64,000 bases of DNA from Frateuria flava (GTDB lineage: Bacteria; Pseudomonadota; Gammaproteobacteria; Xanthomonadales; Rhodanobacteraceae): NCBI RefSeq assembly GCF_017837635.1, contig NZ_JAGJRS010000034.1, forward strand, positions 186,001 through 250,000, given 5' to 3'. A program made the position numbers and the translations under genes. The notes below the pieces were generated by a model. That model was not told the origin of the DNA, ran no database searches, and was given only the letters and a program-made list of their open reading frames with translations. Position 1 is the first letter of the stretch. Each line of letters begins with the position of its first letter. Of the stretch, positions 9,091-18,724 are shown piece by piece.

Positions 9091-9968
9091 CGAGCCGCCC
9101 CCGTTACCGCGGCATTTCCCGCTGCACCGAGCGGCTGCGAAGAATCCTTGCCCTCAGTGGGCGGGGATGCCGCCGGGTAGCCTGGCGCGGGAGGCTGGGT
9201 GATGGCCTGCGCATTGGCGGTGCCCGGGATCTCGGCAGGCGCGGGTGTGGCGTAATCATTATCCACCCGGTAGCTGGTCACCCAGAAGCCCAGCGGGTTC
9301 TCGATGCGGTTGCGGTCGTCCATTTCCAGATTCGCCTTGTAGGTGAATTCCATCGTGGCGATCTTGCTGTCCAGCGGTTGCGTGGAGCCGCTCTGCTTGT
9401 CGTAGAGGCTGCGCTGGAAGCGGACGGTGGCACCGGTCGGCACGCGGCCCGGACCGCCGCCGATCAGCACGATGCTCAACAGCTTCACGCGAATGGCCTT
9501 GTCCTTGCCGTAGGTCTTGTAGGGACTGTCCGGGTTCATTTGCGAATAGAGCCGCGTGTAGTCAGCCTTGACTCCGGGCGAGGCCATGGTCTGTACGGTG
9601 GTCCAGTCGCCGAGGTTGAGCAGGGCCAGGTCATAGGATTCGCGGGCCATCACGAAATGGGCCACGTTGCTGCGGTTGATCGCCTCGCTGGTGCTGATCC
9701 GGCGATGGGTGAGGTCTTCGGTCAGTCGCGCCACGGTGCTGGTACCGGTATAGGCATCGGCCATCACCAGGTAGGGCACCTTCTGTTTGAGCGGCAGCAT
9801 GTAGAAGTAGCCGCCGGCGAGGACGAGCGACATGCCAAGAGCGGAAAACGCCACCCACCAGGCACGCCGCTCGCTGCGTCGGGCGATGTCGGCGATCGAG
9901 AGTTCGTAATTGACCGCTCTGGAAACGGCTTCCTCGACCTTGCGGGAGCTGGCTTTACCGGCAAGCAT
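9087..9968 (-). CDS. virB8: VirB8 inner-membrane assembly factor
   Basis: A 293-residue bitopic protein of the VirB8 family. A short cytoplasmic N-terminus (to about residue 35) precedes one transmembrane helix (WWVAFSALGMSLVLAGGYFY). The periplasmic NTF2-like domain contains SYDLALLNLGDWTTV and ATMEFTYKANLEM. A Pro/Ala-rich tail after about residue 240 is extra. Its ATG overlaps the virB7 stop by one base. In homologues it links the inner-membrane complex to the core and pilus. Confidence 0.93.
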   Translation of the reverse strand: MLAGKASSRKVEEAVSRAVNYELSIADIARRSERRAWWVAFSALGMSLVLAGGYFYMLPLKQKVPYLVMADAYTGTSTVARLTEDLTHRRISTSEAINRSNVAHFVMARESYDLALLNLGDWTTVQTMASPGVKADYTRLYSQMNPDSPYKTYGKDKAIRVKLLSIVLIGGGPGRVPTGATVRFQRSLYDKQSGSTQPLDSKIATMEFTYKANLEMDDRNRIENPLGFWVTSYRVDNDYATPAPAEIPGTANAQAITQPPAPGYPAASPPTEGKDSSQPLGAAGNAAVTGAAR

Positions 9969-10468
9969 CAGCGCACCCCCTCGGCAATGGCAGGTGAGCC
10001 GGGATCCGTCGTCGCGCTGGACGCCGGGCCGGATGCTTGCGTCCTGGCGGGCGTGATGTTGGAACCGAAGGTCTTTACGCGATCGACCTGCAGCCTTCCC
10101 GCCGCGAAGGTCACGGACACACCTTGCGCCGCGTAGATCGCGCTCAGCTCCCTGGCCGCCTGCCGGACGTCTGCCGTGCGCACTTTGGTGACCGGCGCGA
10201 ACAGCGTGTAGTCGGAAGAAAGACGATAGACCAGCGTGATGCCGGTGTCGGTCGTCCAGCGGACCAGCATGTTCCGCAGTGTTTCGTCCATCGGGGCGGC
10301 GTAATAGGTGTACGGCCGGTTTAACGGGATCTCGGTGGTGGACGACTGGAAACGGTTGACCGGCTTCCAGCGGCCGCCGAAGTCCTTGGCGGCAGGCGTT
10401 CCGCAGCCAGCCAGCAGGATCGCCGGCAGCAGGGTGCCCAGGATCCGGTTCGGAGAAGCCTTGTTCAC
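9968..10468 (-). CDS. virB7: VirB7-like outer-membrane lipoprotein with N0-type domain
   Basis: A 166-residue predicted lipoprotein, first gene of the operon. The lipobox is LLAGCG after a hydrophobic signal (ILGTLLPAILLAGCG). Agrobacterium VirB7 is a peptide of about 55 residues. Here a globular C-terminal region (about 65-130) follows, with TTDTGITLVYRLSSDYTL and VRQAARELSAIYAAQGVSV, which resembles the N0/STN fold. An N0 domain on VirB7 is a known feature of the Xanthomonas chromosomal T4SS. The start is GTG at 10468; the open frame continues upstream but no signal peptide would result. No other start gives a lipoprotein. Confidence 0.85.
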   Translation of the reverse strand: MNKASPNRILGTLLPAILLAGCGTPAAKDFGGRWKPVNRFQSSTTEIPLNRPYTYYAAPMDETLRNMLVRWTTDTGITLVYRLSSDYTLFAPVTKVRTADVRQAARELSAIYAAQGVSVTFAAGRLQVDRVKTFGSNITPARTQASGPASSATTDPGSPAIAEGVR

Positions 10469-10976
10469 GTGGTGCTCGCAGGTGGGGGCGGCCGTCAGCC
10501 GCAGGGCGTAAGGCGGGTTCGCACGTGCCGGTCGTGCGGCACGCCGAGCCTCCCGGTATCGGAAATCAAAAAATGCGGAGGAGAAACAGGGTTCGACGAG
10601 GCGCGAGCGTGCTGCCCGCCATGTACGAGCTTTTGCGGATGGACCAGCCGGCCCTTCTTGCCGCCTCCCCTGTTTCGAGCGCGACAAACGGCAGCTCTCG
10701 CGTGGCACGAGAAAACGAATCCATTCCGACCCCCTGTCTATTCCGTCTTCAAGCAGGCCACGTGTGCAAGGCGAGGGCCTGTTGGCAGCAGCGTTCACGT
10801 CACTTGAACGCGGGCCCCATTACAGCCGCGGCCGGCGTGATCGACAAGCGCGATGCTTCAGTGCATGACGTAATCCGTGGGACATCGTGAGTGTGGGCGC
10901 AAGCTTACGGCTCGGCGGGCGAGTGGCTGGCAGCGGGTCTGTGCGGGCGAGTCGCGCGGGACCTGTCCGGCCAGGC
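10469..10976. other. Intergenic spacer between the divergent virB and his operons
   Basis: About 500 bases with no credible coding sequence on either strand. It must hold the virB7 promoter, read leftward, but I see no convincing -35/-10 pair for it. An A-rich run is present near 10565. No tRNA, strong hairpin or repeat family member was noticed. Confidence 0.6.
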
Positions 10977-11005
10977 TTGTGCCGGGAGCGAAGTGTGTCT
11001 ATAGT
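10977..11005 (+). promoter_or_regulatory. Predicted sigma70-type promoter of the his operon
   Basis: TTGTGC at 10977-10982 and TATAGT at 11000-11005 are separated by 17 bases. The -10 box matches TATAAT at five of six positions and the -35 box begins TTG. Transcription would begin near 11012, about 26 bases before the first gene and immediately before an operator-like palindrome. No leader peptide rich in His codons is present, which argues against classical his attenuation. Confidence 0.6.
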
Positions 11006-11016
11006 GCGCGCTCGTT

Positions 11017-11034
11017 GTATTAACGTGCTAGTAC
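11017..11034 (+). promoter_or_regulatory. TrpR-like operator palindrome upstream of the his operon
   Basis: GTATTAACGTGCTAGTAC is an imperfect palindrome, symmetric at 12 of 18 positions with outer GTA/TAC arms. The right arm CTAGTAC equals a half-site of the E. coli trp operator. It lies between the predicted transcription start and the ATG of a TrpR-family gene, where a bound repressor would block the operon. Autoregulation is inferred. Confidence 0.5.
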
Positions 11035-11037
11035 ATT

Positions 11038-11370
11038 ATGAAGCGACGAGCGATCGATCCCGAGACCCCGAACGAGTCGGTGGAGCGCAGCCTGTGCGAG
11101 GCACTACTGGCGCTGCGCGACGTGGACGAGATGCAGGCGTTCCTGCATGACCTGTGCACGCCGGCGGAGCTGGAGGCGATGGTGGATCGCTGGCGGGTGG
11201 TGCCGTACCTGCAGGAGGGGCTGCCGTACCGGGAGATCCACGAACGCACAGGGGTGAGCATCACCACCATTGGGCGGGTGGCGCGCTACCTCAACCAGGG
11301 CAACGGCGGCTATCTTGCCGCGGCGGCGCGCGCGGCACGCAAGCGCAAGACCGCAAAGGCACCGGCATGA
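11038..11370 (+). CDS. TrpR/YerC-family transcriptional regulator heading the his operon
   Basis: A 110-residue protein of the Trp-repressor superfamily. The central part reads LCTPAELEAMVDRW and YLQEGLPYREIHERTGVS, followed by TTIGRVARYLNQGNGGY, a helix-turn-helix of the TrpR/YerC type. A basic tail follows. Its stop overlaps hisG as ATGA, so it is co-translated with the biosynthetic genes. Related TrpR-like genes head his operons in Xanthomonas-related genomes. A repressor role responding to histidine or a pathway intermediate is inferred; the ligand is unknown. Confidence 0.85.
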   Translation: MKRRAIDPETPNESVERSLCEALLALRDVDEMQAFLHDLCTPAELEAMVDRWRVVPYLQEGLPYREIHERTGVSITTIGRVARYLNQGNGGYLAAAARAARKRKTAKAPA

Positions 11371-12263
11371 GGCCGCGCGATCGACTGCGCATCGCGATGC
11401 AGAAGTCCGGGCGGCTCACCGAGCCGGCGCAGGATCTGCTCACCCGCTGCGGGTTCACCTTCCGGCAGAGCCGCGACAAGCTGTTCTGCTTCGGCGAGGG
11501 CGAGCCGGTGGACCTGCTGCTGGTGCGCGACGACGACATTCCCGGGCTGATCGCACAGGGCGTGTGTGATCTGGGCATCGTCGGGCGCAACGTGCTCAAC
11601 GAGTACGAACTTACCGCCGGACGCGAGAATGACCTGGCCTTGGCGGAATGGCGCGGGCTGGGCTTCGGGCGCTGCCGGCTATCGCTGGCGGTGCCGCAGG
11701 AGATGGACTATGCCGGCGCCGCGGATCTCGCCGGACGCCGCATCGCCACGTCGTATCCGGGGCTGCTCGGCCGCTGGCTGCGCGAGCAGGGCATCGAGGC
11801 CGGCGTAGTGACGCTGGCCGGTTCGGTGGAAATCGCGCCCCGGCTGGGTACAGCCGAGGCGATCTGCGATCTGGTGCAGAGCGGCGGCACGCTGGTGGCG
11901 AACCAGTTGCGTGAGGTCGAAGTGGTGCTCGACAGCGAGGCGCTGCTGGTCGGTCCGCAGGTGTTGCCGGCGGACGAGCGGGGCGACCTGGTCGAACTGC
12001 TGCTCAAGCGCATCGATGGCGTGATCCAGGTGCGCGAGTCGCGGCTGCTGCTGTTGCAGGCCGCGCGAGGCTCGCTGGAGGCGATCACCCGGCTGTTGCC
12101 GGGCGGCCCGCAGCCGACGTTGCTGCCGCTGGCCGGCCAGCCGGACCAGGTGATGCTGCAGGCGCTGTGCGCGGGCGAGGTGAGCTGGCGTCAGCTGGAA
12201 GAGATCAAGAAGGCGGGTGCGCGCGAGATGTTCGTGCTGCCGGTCGAGAGGATGCTGGCATGA
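11367..12263 (+). CDS. hisG: ATP phosphoribosyltransferase, long form
   Basis: First step of histidine synthesis: ATP plus PRPP gives phosphoribosyl-ATP. The 298 residues match the long form, with catalytic domains ([40 protein letters not shown]) and a C-terminal ACT-like regulatory domain (about 225-298), usually the site of histidine feedback inhibition. The P-loop-like [16 protein letters not shown] binds PRPP. ATG at 11367 overlaps the previous stop. Confidence 0.97.
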   Translation: MRPRDRLRIAMQKSGRLTEPAQDLLTRCGFTFRQSRDKLFCFGEGEPVDLLLVRDDDIPGLIAQGVCDLGIVGRNVLNEYELTAGRENDLALAEWRGLGFGRCRLSLAVPQEMDYAGAADLAGRRIATSYPGLLGRWLREQGIEAGVVTLAGSVEIAPRLGTAEAICDLVQSGGTLVANQLREVEVVLDSEALLVGPQVLPADERGDLVELLLKRIDGVIQVRESRLLLLQAARGSLEAITRLLPGGPQPTLLPLAGQPDQVMLQALCAGEVSWRQLEEIKKAGAREMFVLPVERMLA

Positions 12264-13576
12264 AGCGGCTGGTCTGGAATGCGCTGGACGAAGCGGGGCG
12301 CGAAGCGGCGTTGGCGCGGCCAGTGCAGACGCATGCGGTCGGCCTGAACGAAGTGGTCCGCCGGATCGTGGCCGAAGTACGCCGGCATGGCGACAAAGCC
12401 TTGTTGCGCTTTACCGCATCGTATGACCGCTGCGAGCTGGAGCGGCTGGACGTGACGCCGGATGAATTCAAGGAAGCCGAAGCAGCGCTCGATCCGACGC
12501 TGAAGGCGGCCATTCGTGAGGCGGCCGGGCGCATCGACGCCTTCCATCGTGCGGCGGCACCGGCTGCCGTGGCGGTGGAGACCGCGCCGGGTGTGCGGGT
12601 GGAGCGCGTGCTGCGGCCGATCAACCGTGTCGGGCTGTACGTGCCGGCCGGAAGCGCGCCGCTGCCTTCCACGGCGTTGATGCTCGGCGTGCCGGCGCGT
12701 ATCGCCGGCTGCGCGGAGGTCGTGCTGTGCTCGCCGGCGCGTGCGGATGGACGGTGCGATCCCGCCGTGCTGTATGCAGCGCGCGTGGTCGGCGTGCACC
12801 GGGTATTCAAGCTCGGTGGCGCGCAAGCGATCGCCGCGATGGCCTACGGAACGGCCAGCGTGCCCCGTTGCGACAAGCTGTTCGGCCCGGGCAATGCCTG
12901 GGTGACCGAGGCCAAGGTGCAGGTGTCGACGGATCCACGCGGCGCGGCGATCGACATGCCGGCCGGCCCGTCCGAAGTGCTGGTGGTGGCCGATGCGCTG
13001 GCCGAGCCGGCGTTCGTGGCCGCCGATCTGCTGTCGCAGGCCGAGCACGGGCTGGACTCGCAGGTATTGCTGGTGAGCCCATCGGACGCGCTGCTCGATG
13101 CCGTGGCCGAGGAAGTCGAACGCCAGTGCGCGGCCTTGCCGCGGGCGGGTATCGCACTCGGGGCGCTGGCCCACAGCCGCTTGATCCGGGTCGACTCGGT
13201 CGCGCAGGCAATCGAGGTCAGCAACCGCTACGCACCCGAGCACCTGATCCTGCAGGTGGCCGAACCGCGCGTCTGGCTGGCGCAAGTGGAATGTGCCGGC
13301 TCCGTGTTCCTGGGCGCGTGGACGCCCGAATCCGTGGGTGACTATGCCAGCGGCAGCAACCACGTGTTGCCGACCTACGGTTATGCGCGCAGCCACAGCG
13401 GCGTGTCGGTAGCCAGCTTCCAGAAGCAGATCAGCGTGCAGGAGCTTACGCCCGAAGGGCTGCGTGCGATCGGACCGTGCACGGCCACGCTGGCCGCCGC
13501 CGAGCAACTGGACGCGCACCGCCGCGCGGTGACGCTGCGGCTGGCTGCGCTCGACGCGGAGGTTTCCCTCGCATGA
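12260..13576 (+). CDS. hisD: Histidinol dehydrogenase
   Basis: The final two oxidations of the pathway, L-histidinol to L-histidine, using NAD and zinc. The protein has 438 residues, normal for the family. Diagnostic stretches are [43 protein letters not shown] and [16 protein letters not shown] and YAPEHLI carry conserved catalytic and metal-binding His residues. It overlaps hisG as ATGA. Confidence 0.97.
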   Translation: MKRLVWNALDEAGREAALARPVQTHAVGLNEVVRRIVAEVRRHGDKALLRFTASYDRCELERLDVTPDEFKEAEAALDPTLKAAIREAAGRIDAFHRAAAPAAVAVETAPGVRVERVLRPINRVGLYVPAGSAPLPSTALMLGVPARIAGCAEVVLCSPARADGRCDPAVLYAARVVGVHRVFKLGGAQAIAAMAYGTASVPRCDKLFGPGNAWVTEAKVQVSTDPRGAAIDMPAGPSEVLVVADALAEPAFVAADLLSQAEHGLDSQVLLVSPSDALLDAVAEEVERQCAALPRAGIALGALAHSRLIRVDSVAQAIEVSNRYAPEHLILQVAEPRVWLAQVECAGSVFLGAWTPESVGDYASGSNHVLPTYGYARSHSGVSVASFQKQISVQELTPEGLRAIGPCTATLAAAEQLDAHRRAVTLRLAALDAEVSLA

Positions 13577-14631
13577 GCGTGCTCGACCTTGCGCGCGCGG
13601 AGATCCGCGCGTTGGTGCCGTATTCCTCCGCGCGCATGGAGGCGACGGGTGGCGCCTTGCTGCTCAACGCCAATGAATCGGCCTGGGCGCCGTTCGGTGA
13701 CGCCGGAATGGACTGCCACCGCTACCCCGATCCGCAGCCCGCGGCGTTGGTGGAGAGGCTGGCCACGCTGTACGCCGTGCGTCCCGCACAGGTGCTGGTC
13801 GGGCGTGGCAGCGACGAGGCCATCGACCTGCTGGTGCGCGCGTTCTGCCGTGCGGGCGAGGACGCAATCCTGGTGCAGCCGCCGACCTTCGGCATGTATG
13901 CCGTCTGTGCCCGGGTGCAGAACGCGCGGGTGATCGAAGTACCGCTGGCGGCGGATTTCGCGCTCGACGCCGACGCGCTGCTGGCGGCCGTAACGCCGGC
14001 GGTGAAGCTGGTGTTCGTGTGTGCGCCGAACAATCCGACCGGGGCTGGCATATCGCTGGAGGCGGTTGAACGCCTCGCACAGCGGCTGGCCGGTCGTGCG
14101 CTGCTGGTGGTGGACGAGGCTTACGTGGAGTTCGCAGACGGCGGCAGCGCCGCGTCATTGCTGGACCGGTACGAGCACCTGGCTGTGCTGCGCACGCTGT
14201 CAAAGGCGTGGGCGCTGGCCGGTGCGCGCCTCGGTTGCCTGCTGGCGCAGCCGGAGGTGGTGGCCCTGCTGCGGCGCATCCTGCCGCCGTATCCGCTGCC
14301 GCGTCCCTGCGTGGCAGCGGCGCTGGAGGCCTTGTCACCGGCAGGACAGGTGGCCGCGCGCGAACGGATCGGCGTGGTGCGCGTCGAGCGTGCCCGGATG
14401 GCAGCGGCGCTCGGAGCGATGGCGGGCGTGCGTGCGGTGCTTCCGTCGCAGGCGAATTTCCTCGCCGTGCGTTTCGAGGACGCAGGGGCGGCGTATCGGC
14501 GGTTGTTCGAGGCGGGCATCGTCGTGCGTGACGTGCGGCGATATCCGGGGCTGGCCGATGCCTTGCGCATCACGGTCGGGACGCCGCGGGAAAACGACCG
14601 GGTGCTGGCGGTGCTCGGAGGTGGACTGTGA
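13573..14631 (+). CDS. hisC: Histidinol-phosphate aminotransferase
   Basis: A PLP-dependent fold-type I aminotransferase (352 residues) converting imidazole acetol-phosphate to histidinol-phosphate with glutamate. Visible motifs are [50 protein letters not shown] and the PLP-lysine region [14 protein letters not shown]. It overlaps the hisD stop as ATGA. It is separated from hisB by 91 bases, unlike most junctions in this operon. Confidence 0.96.
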   Translation: MSVLDLARAEIRALVPYSSARMEATGGALLLNANESAWAPFGDAGMDCHRYPDPQPAALVERLATLYAVRPAQVLVGRGSDEAIDLLVRAFCRAGEDAILVQPPTFGMYAVCARVQNARVIEVPLAADFALDADALLAAVTPAVKLVFVCAPNNPTGAGISLEAVERLAQRLAGRALLVVDEAYVEFADGGSAASLLDRYEHLAVLRTLSKAWALAGARLGCLLAQPEVVALLRRILPPYPLPRPCVAAALEALSPAGQVAARERIGVVRVERARMAAALGAMAGVRAVLPSQANFLAVRFEDAGAAYRRLFEAGIVVRDVRRYPGLADALRITVGTPRENDRVLAVLGGGL

Positions 14632-14684
14632 GAATTGCTTGCCGTAAAGCGCCGCATGCGCGATGGGCCGACAGGGTCGGCAGC

Positions 14685-14711
14685 GCGGTCGCGCACGGGG
14701 TGCGCTCCTGC
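14685..14711 (-). repeat. Inverted copy of the repeat found after hisIE
   Basis: These 27 bases in the hisC-hisB gap are an exact reverse complement of 18634-18660, the left arm of the inverted repeat that follows the his operon. It ends in GGTGCGCTCCTGC. It carries no reading frame of its own and lengthens an otherwise compact operon. Confidence 0.8.
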
Positions 14712-14722
14712 GGGGTGGGTGC

Positions 14723-15787
14723 ATGACCAGGAAGTTGCTGTTTGTCGATCGCGACGGCTGCCTGATCGTCGAGCCGCCGGACGAGCAGATCGACAGCTTC
14801 GCCAAGCTCGACCTGTTGCCGGGCGTGATCGGCGCGTTGAAGCGCTGTGTCGCGGCCGGCTACGAGCTGGTGATGGTGACCAACCAGGACGGCTTGGGTA
14901 CCGCGAGCTTCCCCGAAGAAGCCTTCCGCGGGCCGCAGGCGTTGTTGCTACGCATCCTGGCTTCGCAGGGCATCGTGTTTCGCGAAGTGCTGGTCGATCG
15001 CAGTTTCGCGCACGAGGGGCTCGATACGCGCAAGCCGGGGGTCGGCTTGCTGCGCCATTACCTTGCCGACGACGGTTGGAGCCGCGGCGCCTCCGCGGTG
15101 ATCGGTGACCGCGAAAGCGACATGCAACTGGCAGCGAATCTTGGCGTGCGCGGCTTGCGGATCGGTCCGCAGGGGGCCGGCTGGGAAGAGCTTGCGCATC
15201 GCCTGCTGGACGCGCCGCGCGCCGCTTCGGTGAACCGACGCACGCGCGAGACGGCCATCGACGTAACCGTTGACCTGGATCGCACGGCCGAGCCGCAGGT
15301 GCGCACCGGACTGGGCTTCTTCGACCACATGCTGGAGCAGATCGGCAAGCACGGCGGTTTTGCCCTCACGCTCGCCTGCGCCGGCGATACGCAGGTGGAC
15401 GAACACCACACGATCGAGGACTGCGCGCTGGCGCTGGGGCAGGCGCTTCGCCAGGCACTGGGCGACAAGCGCGGCATCGGCCGGTACGGCTTCACCCTGC
15501 CGATGGACGAGTCACTCGCCAGTGTGGCGCTCGATCTTTCCGGGCGGCCATGCTTTGTATTCGACGGGGCATTCCCGCGCGAGCGTGTCGGTGATCTGCC
15601 GACCGAGCTGGTACCGCATTTCTTCCGTTCGCTGTGCGAAACGCTGGGCGCCAACCTGCACCTTTCGGTGCGTGGCGACAACGCACATCACATGGTCGAG
15701 GCCTGCTTTAAGGTCGTCGCCCGCGCATTGCGCCAGGCCCTGCGGCGCGAAGGCAGCGAGCTGCCCAGTACCAAGGGGGCGTTGTGA
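14723..15787 (+). CDS. hisB: Bifunctional histidinol-phosphatase / imidazoleglycerol-phosphate dehydratase
   Basis: A 354-residue fusion. Residues 1-165 are a HAD-family histidinol-phosphatase with the DxD nucleophile pair (FVDRDG, D9 and D11), [11 protein letters not shown] and [15 protein letters not shown]. Residues from about 168 form the dehydratase, with [51 protein letters not shown] and [12 protein letters not shown]. The latter two His-rich motifs bind Mn. This fusion is typical of enteric and Xanthomonas-related bacteria. ATG at 14723 begins the phosphatase domain directly. Confidence 0.96.
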   Translation: MTRKLLFVDRDGCLIVEPPDEQIDSFAKLDLLPGVIGALKRCVAAGYELVMVTNQDGLGTASFPEEAFRGPQALLLRILASQGIVFREVLVDRSFAHEGLDTRKPGVGLLRHYLADDGWSRGASAVIGDRESDMQLAANLGVRGLRIGPQGAGWEELAHRLLDAPRAASVNRRTRETAIDVTVDLDRTAEPQVRTGLGFFDHMLEQIGKHGGFALTLACAGDTQVDEHHTIEDCALALGQALRQALGDKRGIGRYGFTLPMDESLASVALDLSGRPCFVFDGAFPRERVGDLPTELVPHFFRSLCETLGANLHLSVRGDNAHHMVEACFKVVARALRQALRREGSELPSTKGAL

Positions 15788-16431
15788 GCGCTGTGGTGAC
15801 GTCCACGCCAGACGCGCGTGCAGGAACCGAGCCGTCCAGCGCCTCGGTCGTACTGGTCGACGCCGGTGGTACGAACATCGGCTCGGTGCGCTACGCCCTG
15901 CAGCGCCTGGGCGTGGATGCGCCGCTGACATCGGACCCGGCAGCGATCCGTGCGGCCGGCAAGGTGATACTGCCCGGCGTGGGGGCGGCCGGTCCTGCCA
16001 TGGCGCGCCTGCAGGCACTGGGCCTCATCGATGTGCTGCGCTCTCTTACCCAGCCGGTGCTGGGCGTGTGCCTGGGCATGCAGCTTCTCTGCGCGCGGTC
16101 GGAAGAGGGCGACGTGGACTGCCTCGGACTGATTCCCGCGACCGTGCGACGGCTGCAGCCCGCATCCGGTGTGCGTGTCCCCCACATGGGATGGAACCGG
16201 CTACGTACGTGCAGCGAACATCCCCTGCTTGATGGCATCGATGCCGACGCACAGGTGTATTTCGTACACAGTTACGCGGTGCCGCCGGGCGACTACACGC
16301 TGGTGTCCGCCCGACACGGCGTCCCCTTTTCGGCGGTGGTGGCGCGCGGCAACTTCTTCGGCATGCAGTTCCACCCGGAACGTTCCTCTACGGTGGGCGC
16401 CCGCCTGCTACGCAACTTCCTCGCCCTATGA
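15784..16431 (+). CDS. hisH: Imidazole glycerol phosphate synthase, glutaminase subunit
   Basis: A class I glutamine amidotransferase (215 residues) supplying ammonia to HisF. The nucleophile Cys lies in GVCLGMQLL and the His/Glu pair in [24 protein letters not shown] is the usual oxyanion-region loop. The start is GTG overlapping the hisB stop (GTGA). The N-terminus carries about 18 extra Ala/Ser/Thr-rich residues before [14 protein letters not shown]; an internal start could exist, but none has a better position. Confidence 0.95.
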   Translation: MSAVVTSTPDARAGTEPSSASVVLVDAGGTNIGSVRYALQRLGVDAPLTSDPAAIRAAGKVILPGVGAAGPAMARLQALGLIDVLRSLTQPVLGVCLGMQLLCARSEEGDVDCLGLIPATVRRLQPASGVRVPHMGWNRLRTCSEHPLLDGIDADAQVYFVHSYAVPPGDYTLVSARHGVPFSAVVARGNFFGMQFHPERSSTVGARLLRNFLAL

Positions 16432-17156
16432 AAGCCGACATCATCCCCGCCATCGATCTGCGTGCAGGCCGCGTCGTTCGCCTCGCCCAGGGCGACTATG
16501 CCCGCCAGACGACTTACCAGGACGAGCCCGTCGCATTGGCCGCAAGTTACGCGGCTGCCGGGGCGAACTGGTTGCACGTGGTCGACCTCGACGGTGCCCA
16601 GTCGGGCGGCTTTGCCAACCTGTCGGTCATCGAGGCGCTGGCGCGCACGGGATTGCGCGTGCAGGCCGGCGGCGGCGTGCGTCGCGTGGCTGACGTGCAC
16701 CGGTTGATGGATGCGGGCGTGGAGCGCGTGGTGGTCGGAAGTGTCGCCATCCGCCATCCGGAACGGGTGGCCGACTGGTTGCAGCGACACGGTGCCGAGC
16801 GCTTCACCATCGCGCTGGACACGCGCTGGTCGGACGACCGCTGGACGCTGCCGAGCGCCGGCTGGACCCAGGCCGAAACCCGCACGCTGGACGAACTGGC
16901 GCCCTGGTATGCGGCGCACGGCGCGCGGCATCTGCTGTGCACCGATATCGATCGCGACGGCATGCTGGCCGGACTCAACCTGGCGCTCTATCGCCACCTG
17001 GCGGCGATCGCCCCCGAGCTTGCGGTGCAGGCGTCCGGAGGCGTGCGCTCGGTGGAGGACATCTGTGCCGCGCGGACCGCCGGCGCGCGCGGCGTGATTC
17101 TCGGGCGCGGGTTGCTCGAAGGACGTTTCGGGCTAGGGGAGGCGATGGCGGCATGA
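16428..17156 (+). CDS. hisA: ProFAR isomerase
   Basis: Phosphoribosylformimino-5-aminoimidazole carboxamide ribotide isomerase, a (beta/alpha)8 barrel of 242 residues. The catalytic Asp pair lies in [13 protein letters not shown] and [11 protein letters not shown]. Phosphate-binding loops are [12 protein letters not shown] and [12 protein letters not shown]. It overlaps hisH as ATGA. Confidence 0.97.
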   Translation: MKADIIPAIDLRAGRVVRLAQGDYARQTTYQDEPVALAASYAAAGANWLHVVDLDGAQSGGFANLSVIEALARTGLRVQAGGGVRRVADVHRLMDAGVERVVVGSVAIRHPERVADWLQRHGAERFTIALDTRWSDDRWTLPSAGWTQAETRTLDELAPWYAAHGARHLLCTDIDRDGMLAGLNLALYRHLAAIAPELAVQASGGVRSVEDICAARTAGARGVILGRGLLEGRFGLGEAMAA

Positions 17157-17229
17157 ACGGGATTCTGTTTGCCGGGTGTCGCGCGGTGTTCGCCCGCGGA
17201 CGTGCCGCTATGGCCGGGGAGCGTCGCCC

Positions 17230-18027
17230 GTGCTGAGCCGTCGCATCATTCCCTGCCTGGACGTGCGCGAGGGGCAGGTGGTCAAGGGCGTGCGCTTCCG
17301 CGACCACGCGGTCGTCGGAGGCATCGTCGAGCTGGCGCTGCGCTATCGCGACGCCGGCGCGGATGAACTGGTCTTCTATGACATCACCGCCAGTCCGGAA
17401 GGCCGCTCGGTGGACCGCGCCTGGGTCGAACGGGTCGCGCGCAAGATCGACATTCCCTTCTGTGTGGCCGGGGGCATCCGCAGCGTCGAGGACGCACGCG
17501 CGGTGCTGCACGCCGGGGCCGACAAGGTGTCGATCAATTCGCCGGCGCTCGAACGGCCCGCGCTCATCGCCGAGCTGGCCGACGCGTTCGGCGTGCAGTG
17601 CGTCGTCGTGGGCATCGATTCGCTCCGCGACGCCGATGGGCAGTGGCGGGTGCGCCAGTACACGGGCGATCCGTCGCGCACGCAGGCGCTGCCGCGGCGC
17701 ACGCTGGACTGGATCGCCCAGGCGCAGGATCTGGGCGCGGGCGAGATCGTGCTCAATTGCATGGGCAGCGACGGCGTGCGGCAGGGCTACGACGTGGCGC
17801 AACTGGCCCAGGCGCGTGCGGTTTGCGAGGTACCCCTGATCGCCTCGGGCGGCGCGGGCGCAGCGGAGCATTTCCGCGATGTCTTCACCGGTGCCGATGT
17901 CGACGGTGCGCTCGCCGCAAGCGTGTTCCATTCCGGCGCGATCGACGTGTCGGCACTGAAGCGGTGGCTGGCGAATCAAGGCGTGATGGTCCGCGTCGCT
18001 ATCGAACCGGAGACCTGTGATGGTTGA
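17230..18027 (+). CDS. hisF: Imidazole glycerol phosphate synthase, cyclase subunit
   Basis: The cyclase partner of HisH (265 residues), a (beta/alpha)8 barrel related to HisA. Motifs are [59 protein letters not shown] and [15 protein letters not shown] at 17230 is chosen because GGGGAG precedes it by eight bases and the family starts at [10 protein letters not shown]; an upstream in-frame ATG at 17176 would add unrelated residues. A 73-base gap separates it from hisA. Confidence 0.95.
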   Translation: MLSRRIIPCLDVREGQVVKGVRFRDHAVVGGIVELALRYRDAGADELVFYDITASPEGRSVDRAWVERVARKIDIPFCVAGGIRSVEDARAVLHAGADKVSINSPALERPALIAELADAFGVQCVVVGIDSLRDADGQWRVRQYTGDPSRTQALPRRTLDWIAQAQDLGAGEIVLNCMGSDGVRQGYDVAQLAQARAVCEVPLIASGGAGAAEHFRDVFTGADVDGALAASVFHSGAIDVSALKRWLANQGVMVRVAIEPETCDG

Positions 18028-18631
18028 GCAACCCGATTTCGCCAAGGGCGGCGGCCTGGTACCGGCGATCGTGCAGCACTGGCTAACCGGCGAGGTGCTA
18101 ATGCTGGGCTACATGGATGCCGAGGCACTGGCGGCCACGCGCGACACCGGACGGGTGAGCTTTCACAGCCGCAGCAAGGGCCGCCTGTGGACCAAGGGCG
18201 AAAGTTCAGGGAACGTGCTGAAGCTCAAGAGCCTGCACCTGGACTGCGATGCAGACGCGTTGCTGGTGCTAGCCGAACCGGCCGGGCCGACCTGCCACCG
18301 CGGCACGCCCAGTTGTTTCGACGGGGCGCAGTTGCCACTGGGCTTTCTAGCCGAACTCGACGCGCTGGTCGCCCGGCGTGCGGCCGAGCGACCGGCCGGC
18401 AGTTACACGACGGAGCTGTTCGACGGAGGCATTCGCCGCATCGCCCAGAAGGTCGGTGAGGAAGGCGTGGAGACGGCGCTTGCTGCCGTCGCGCAAGGCG
18501 ACGCGGAGCTGCTCGGTGAAGCGGCGGATCTGTTGTTCCACCTCACCGTCGCCCTGCGGGCGCGGGGGCTGGGGCTTGCGGATGCCGCGGCGGTGCTGGC
18601 TGACCGACACGCTCAGCGCTCGACCGAATAA
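18020..18631 (+). CDS. hisI: Bifunctional phosphoribosyl-AMP cyclohydrolase / phosphoribosyl-ATP pyrophosphatase
   Basis: A 203-residue HisIE fusion performing steps 2 and 3 of the pathway. The cyclohydrolase half has [34 protein letters not shown] and [10 protein letters not shown], with zinc-binding Cys. The pyrophosphatase half starts near residue 130 with [18 protein letters not shown] and ends with [20 protein letters not shown] at 18020 overlaps the end of hisF; GTG at 18017 is an equally placed alternative. It is the last gene of the operon. Confidence 0.96.
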   Translation: MVEQPDFAKGGGLVPAIVQHWLTGEVLMLGYMDAEALAATRDTGRVSFHSRSKGRLWTKGESSGNVLKLKSLHLDCDADALLVLAEPAGPTCHRGTPSCFDGAQLPLGFLAELDALVARRAAERPAGSYTTELFDGGIRRIAQKVGEEGVETALAAVAQGDAELLGEAADLLFHLTVALRARGLGLADAAAVLADRHAQRSTE

Positions 18632-18633
18632 CT

Positions 18634-18716
18634 GCAGGAGCGCACCCCGTGCGCGACCGCCATGTCGGCATCTACGTGTATCTGGCGTTGCCGGTCGCGC
18701 CCAGGTGCGCTCCTGC
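18634..18716. repeat. Inverted repeat closing the his operon
   Basis: GCAGGAGCGCACC at 18634-18646 is repeated in perfect reverse complement at 18704-18716. Secondary pairing of GACCG with CGGTC lies inside. It sits between the convergent hisIE and C13 peptidase genes. No T-run follows, so it looks like a REP-type element that may end transcription, not a classical intrinsic terminator. The left arm has a 27-base inverted copy at 14685-14711. Confidence 0.75.
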
Positions 18717-18724
18717 CAGGTAGC

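Noticed and set aside
1-10468. Conjugative plasmid or integrative element
   Set aside because: No relaxase, integrase, partition gene or flanking direct repeats are visible. The gene order fits the chromosomal Xanthomonas-type system better, though the left edge is unseen.
11006-11037. Search for a his leader peptide and attenuator
   Set aside because: The leader is too short and has no run of His codons or terminator hairpin.
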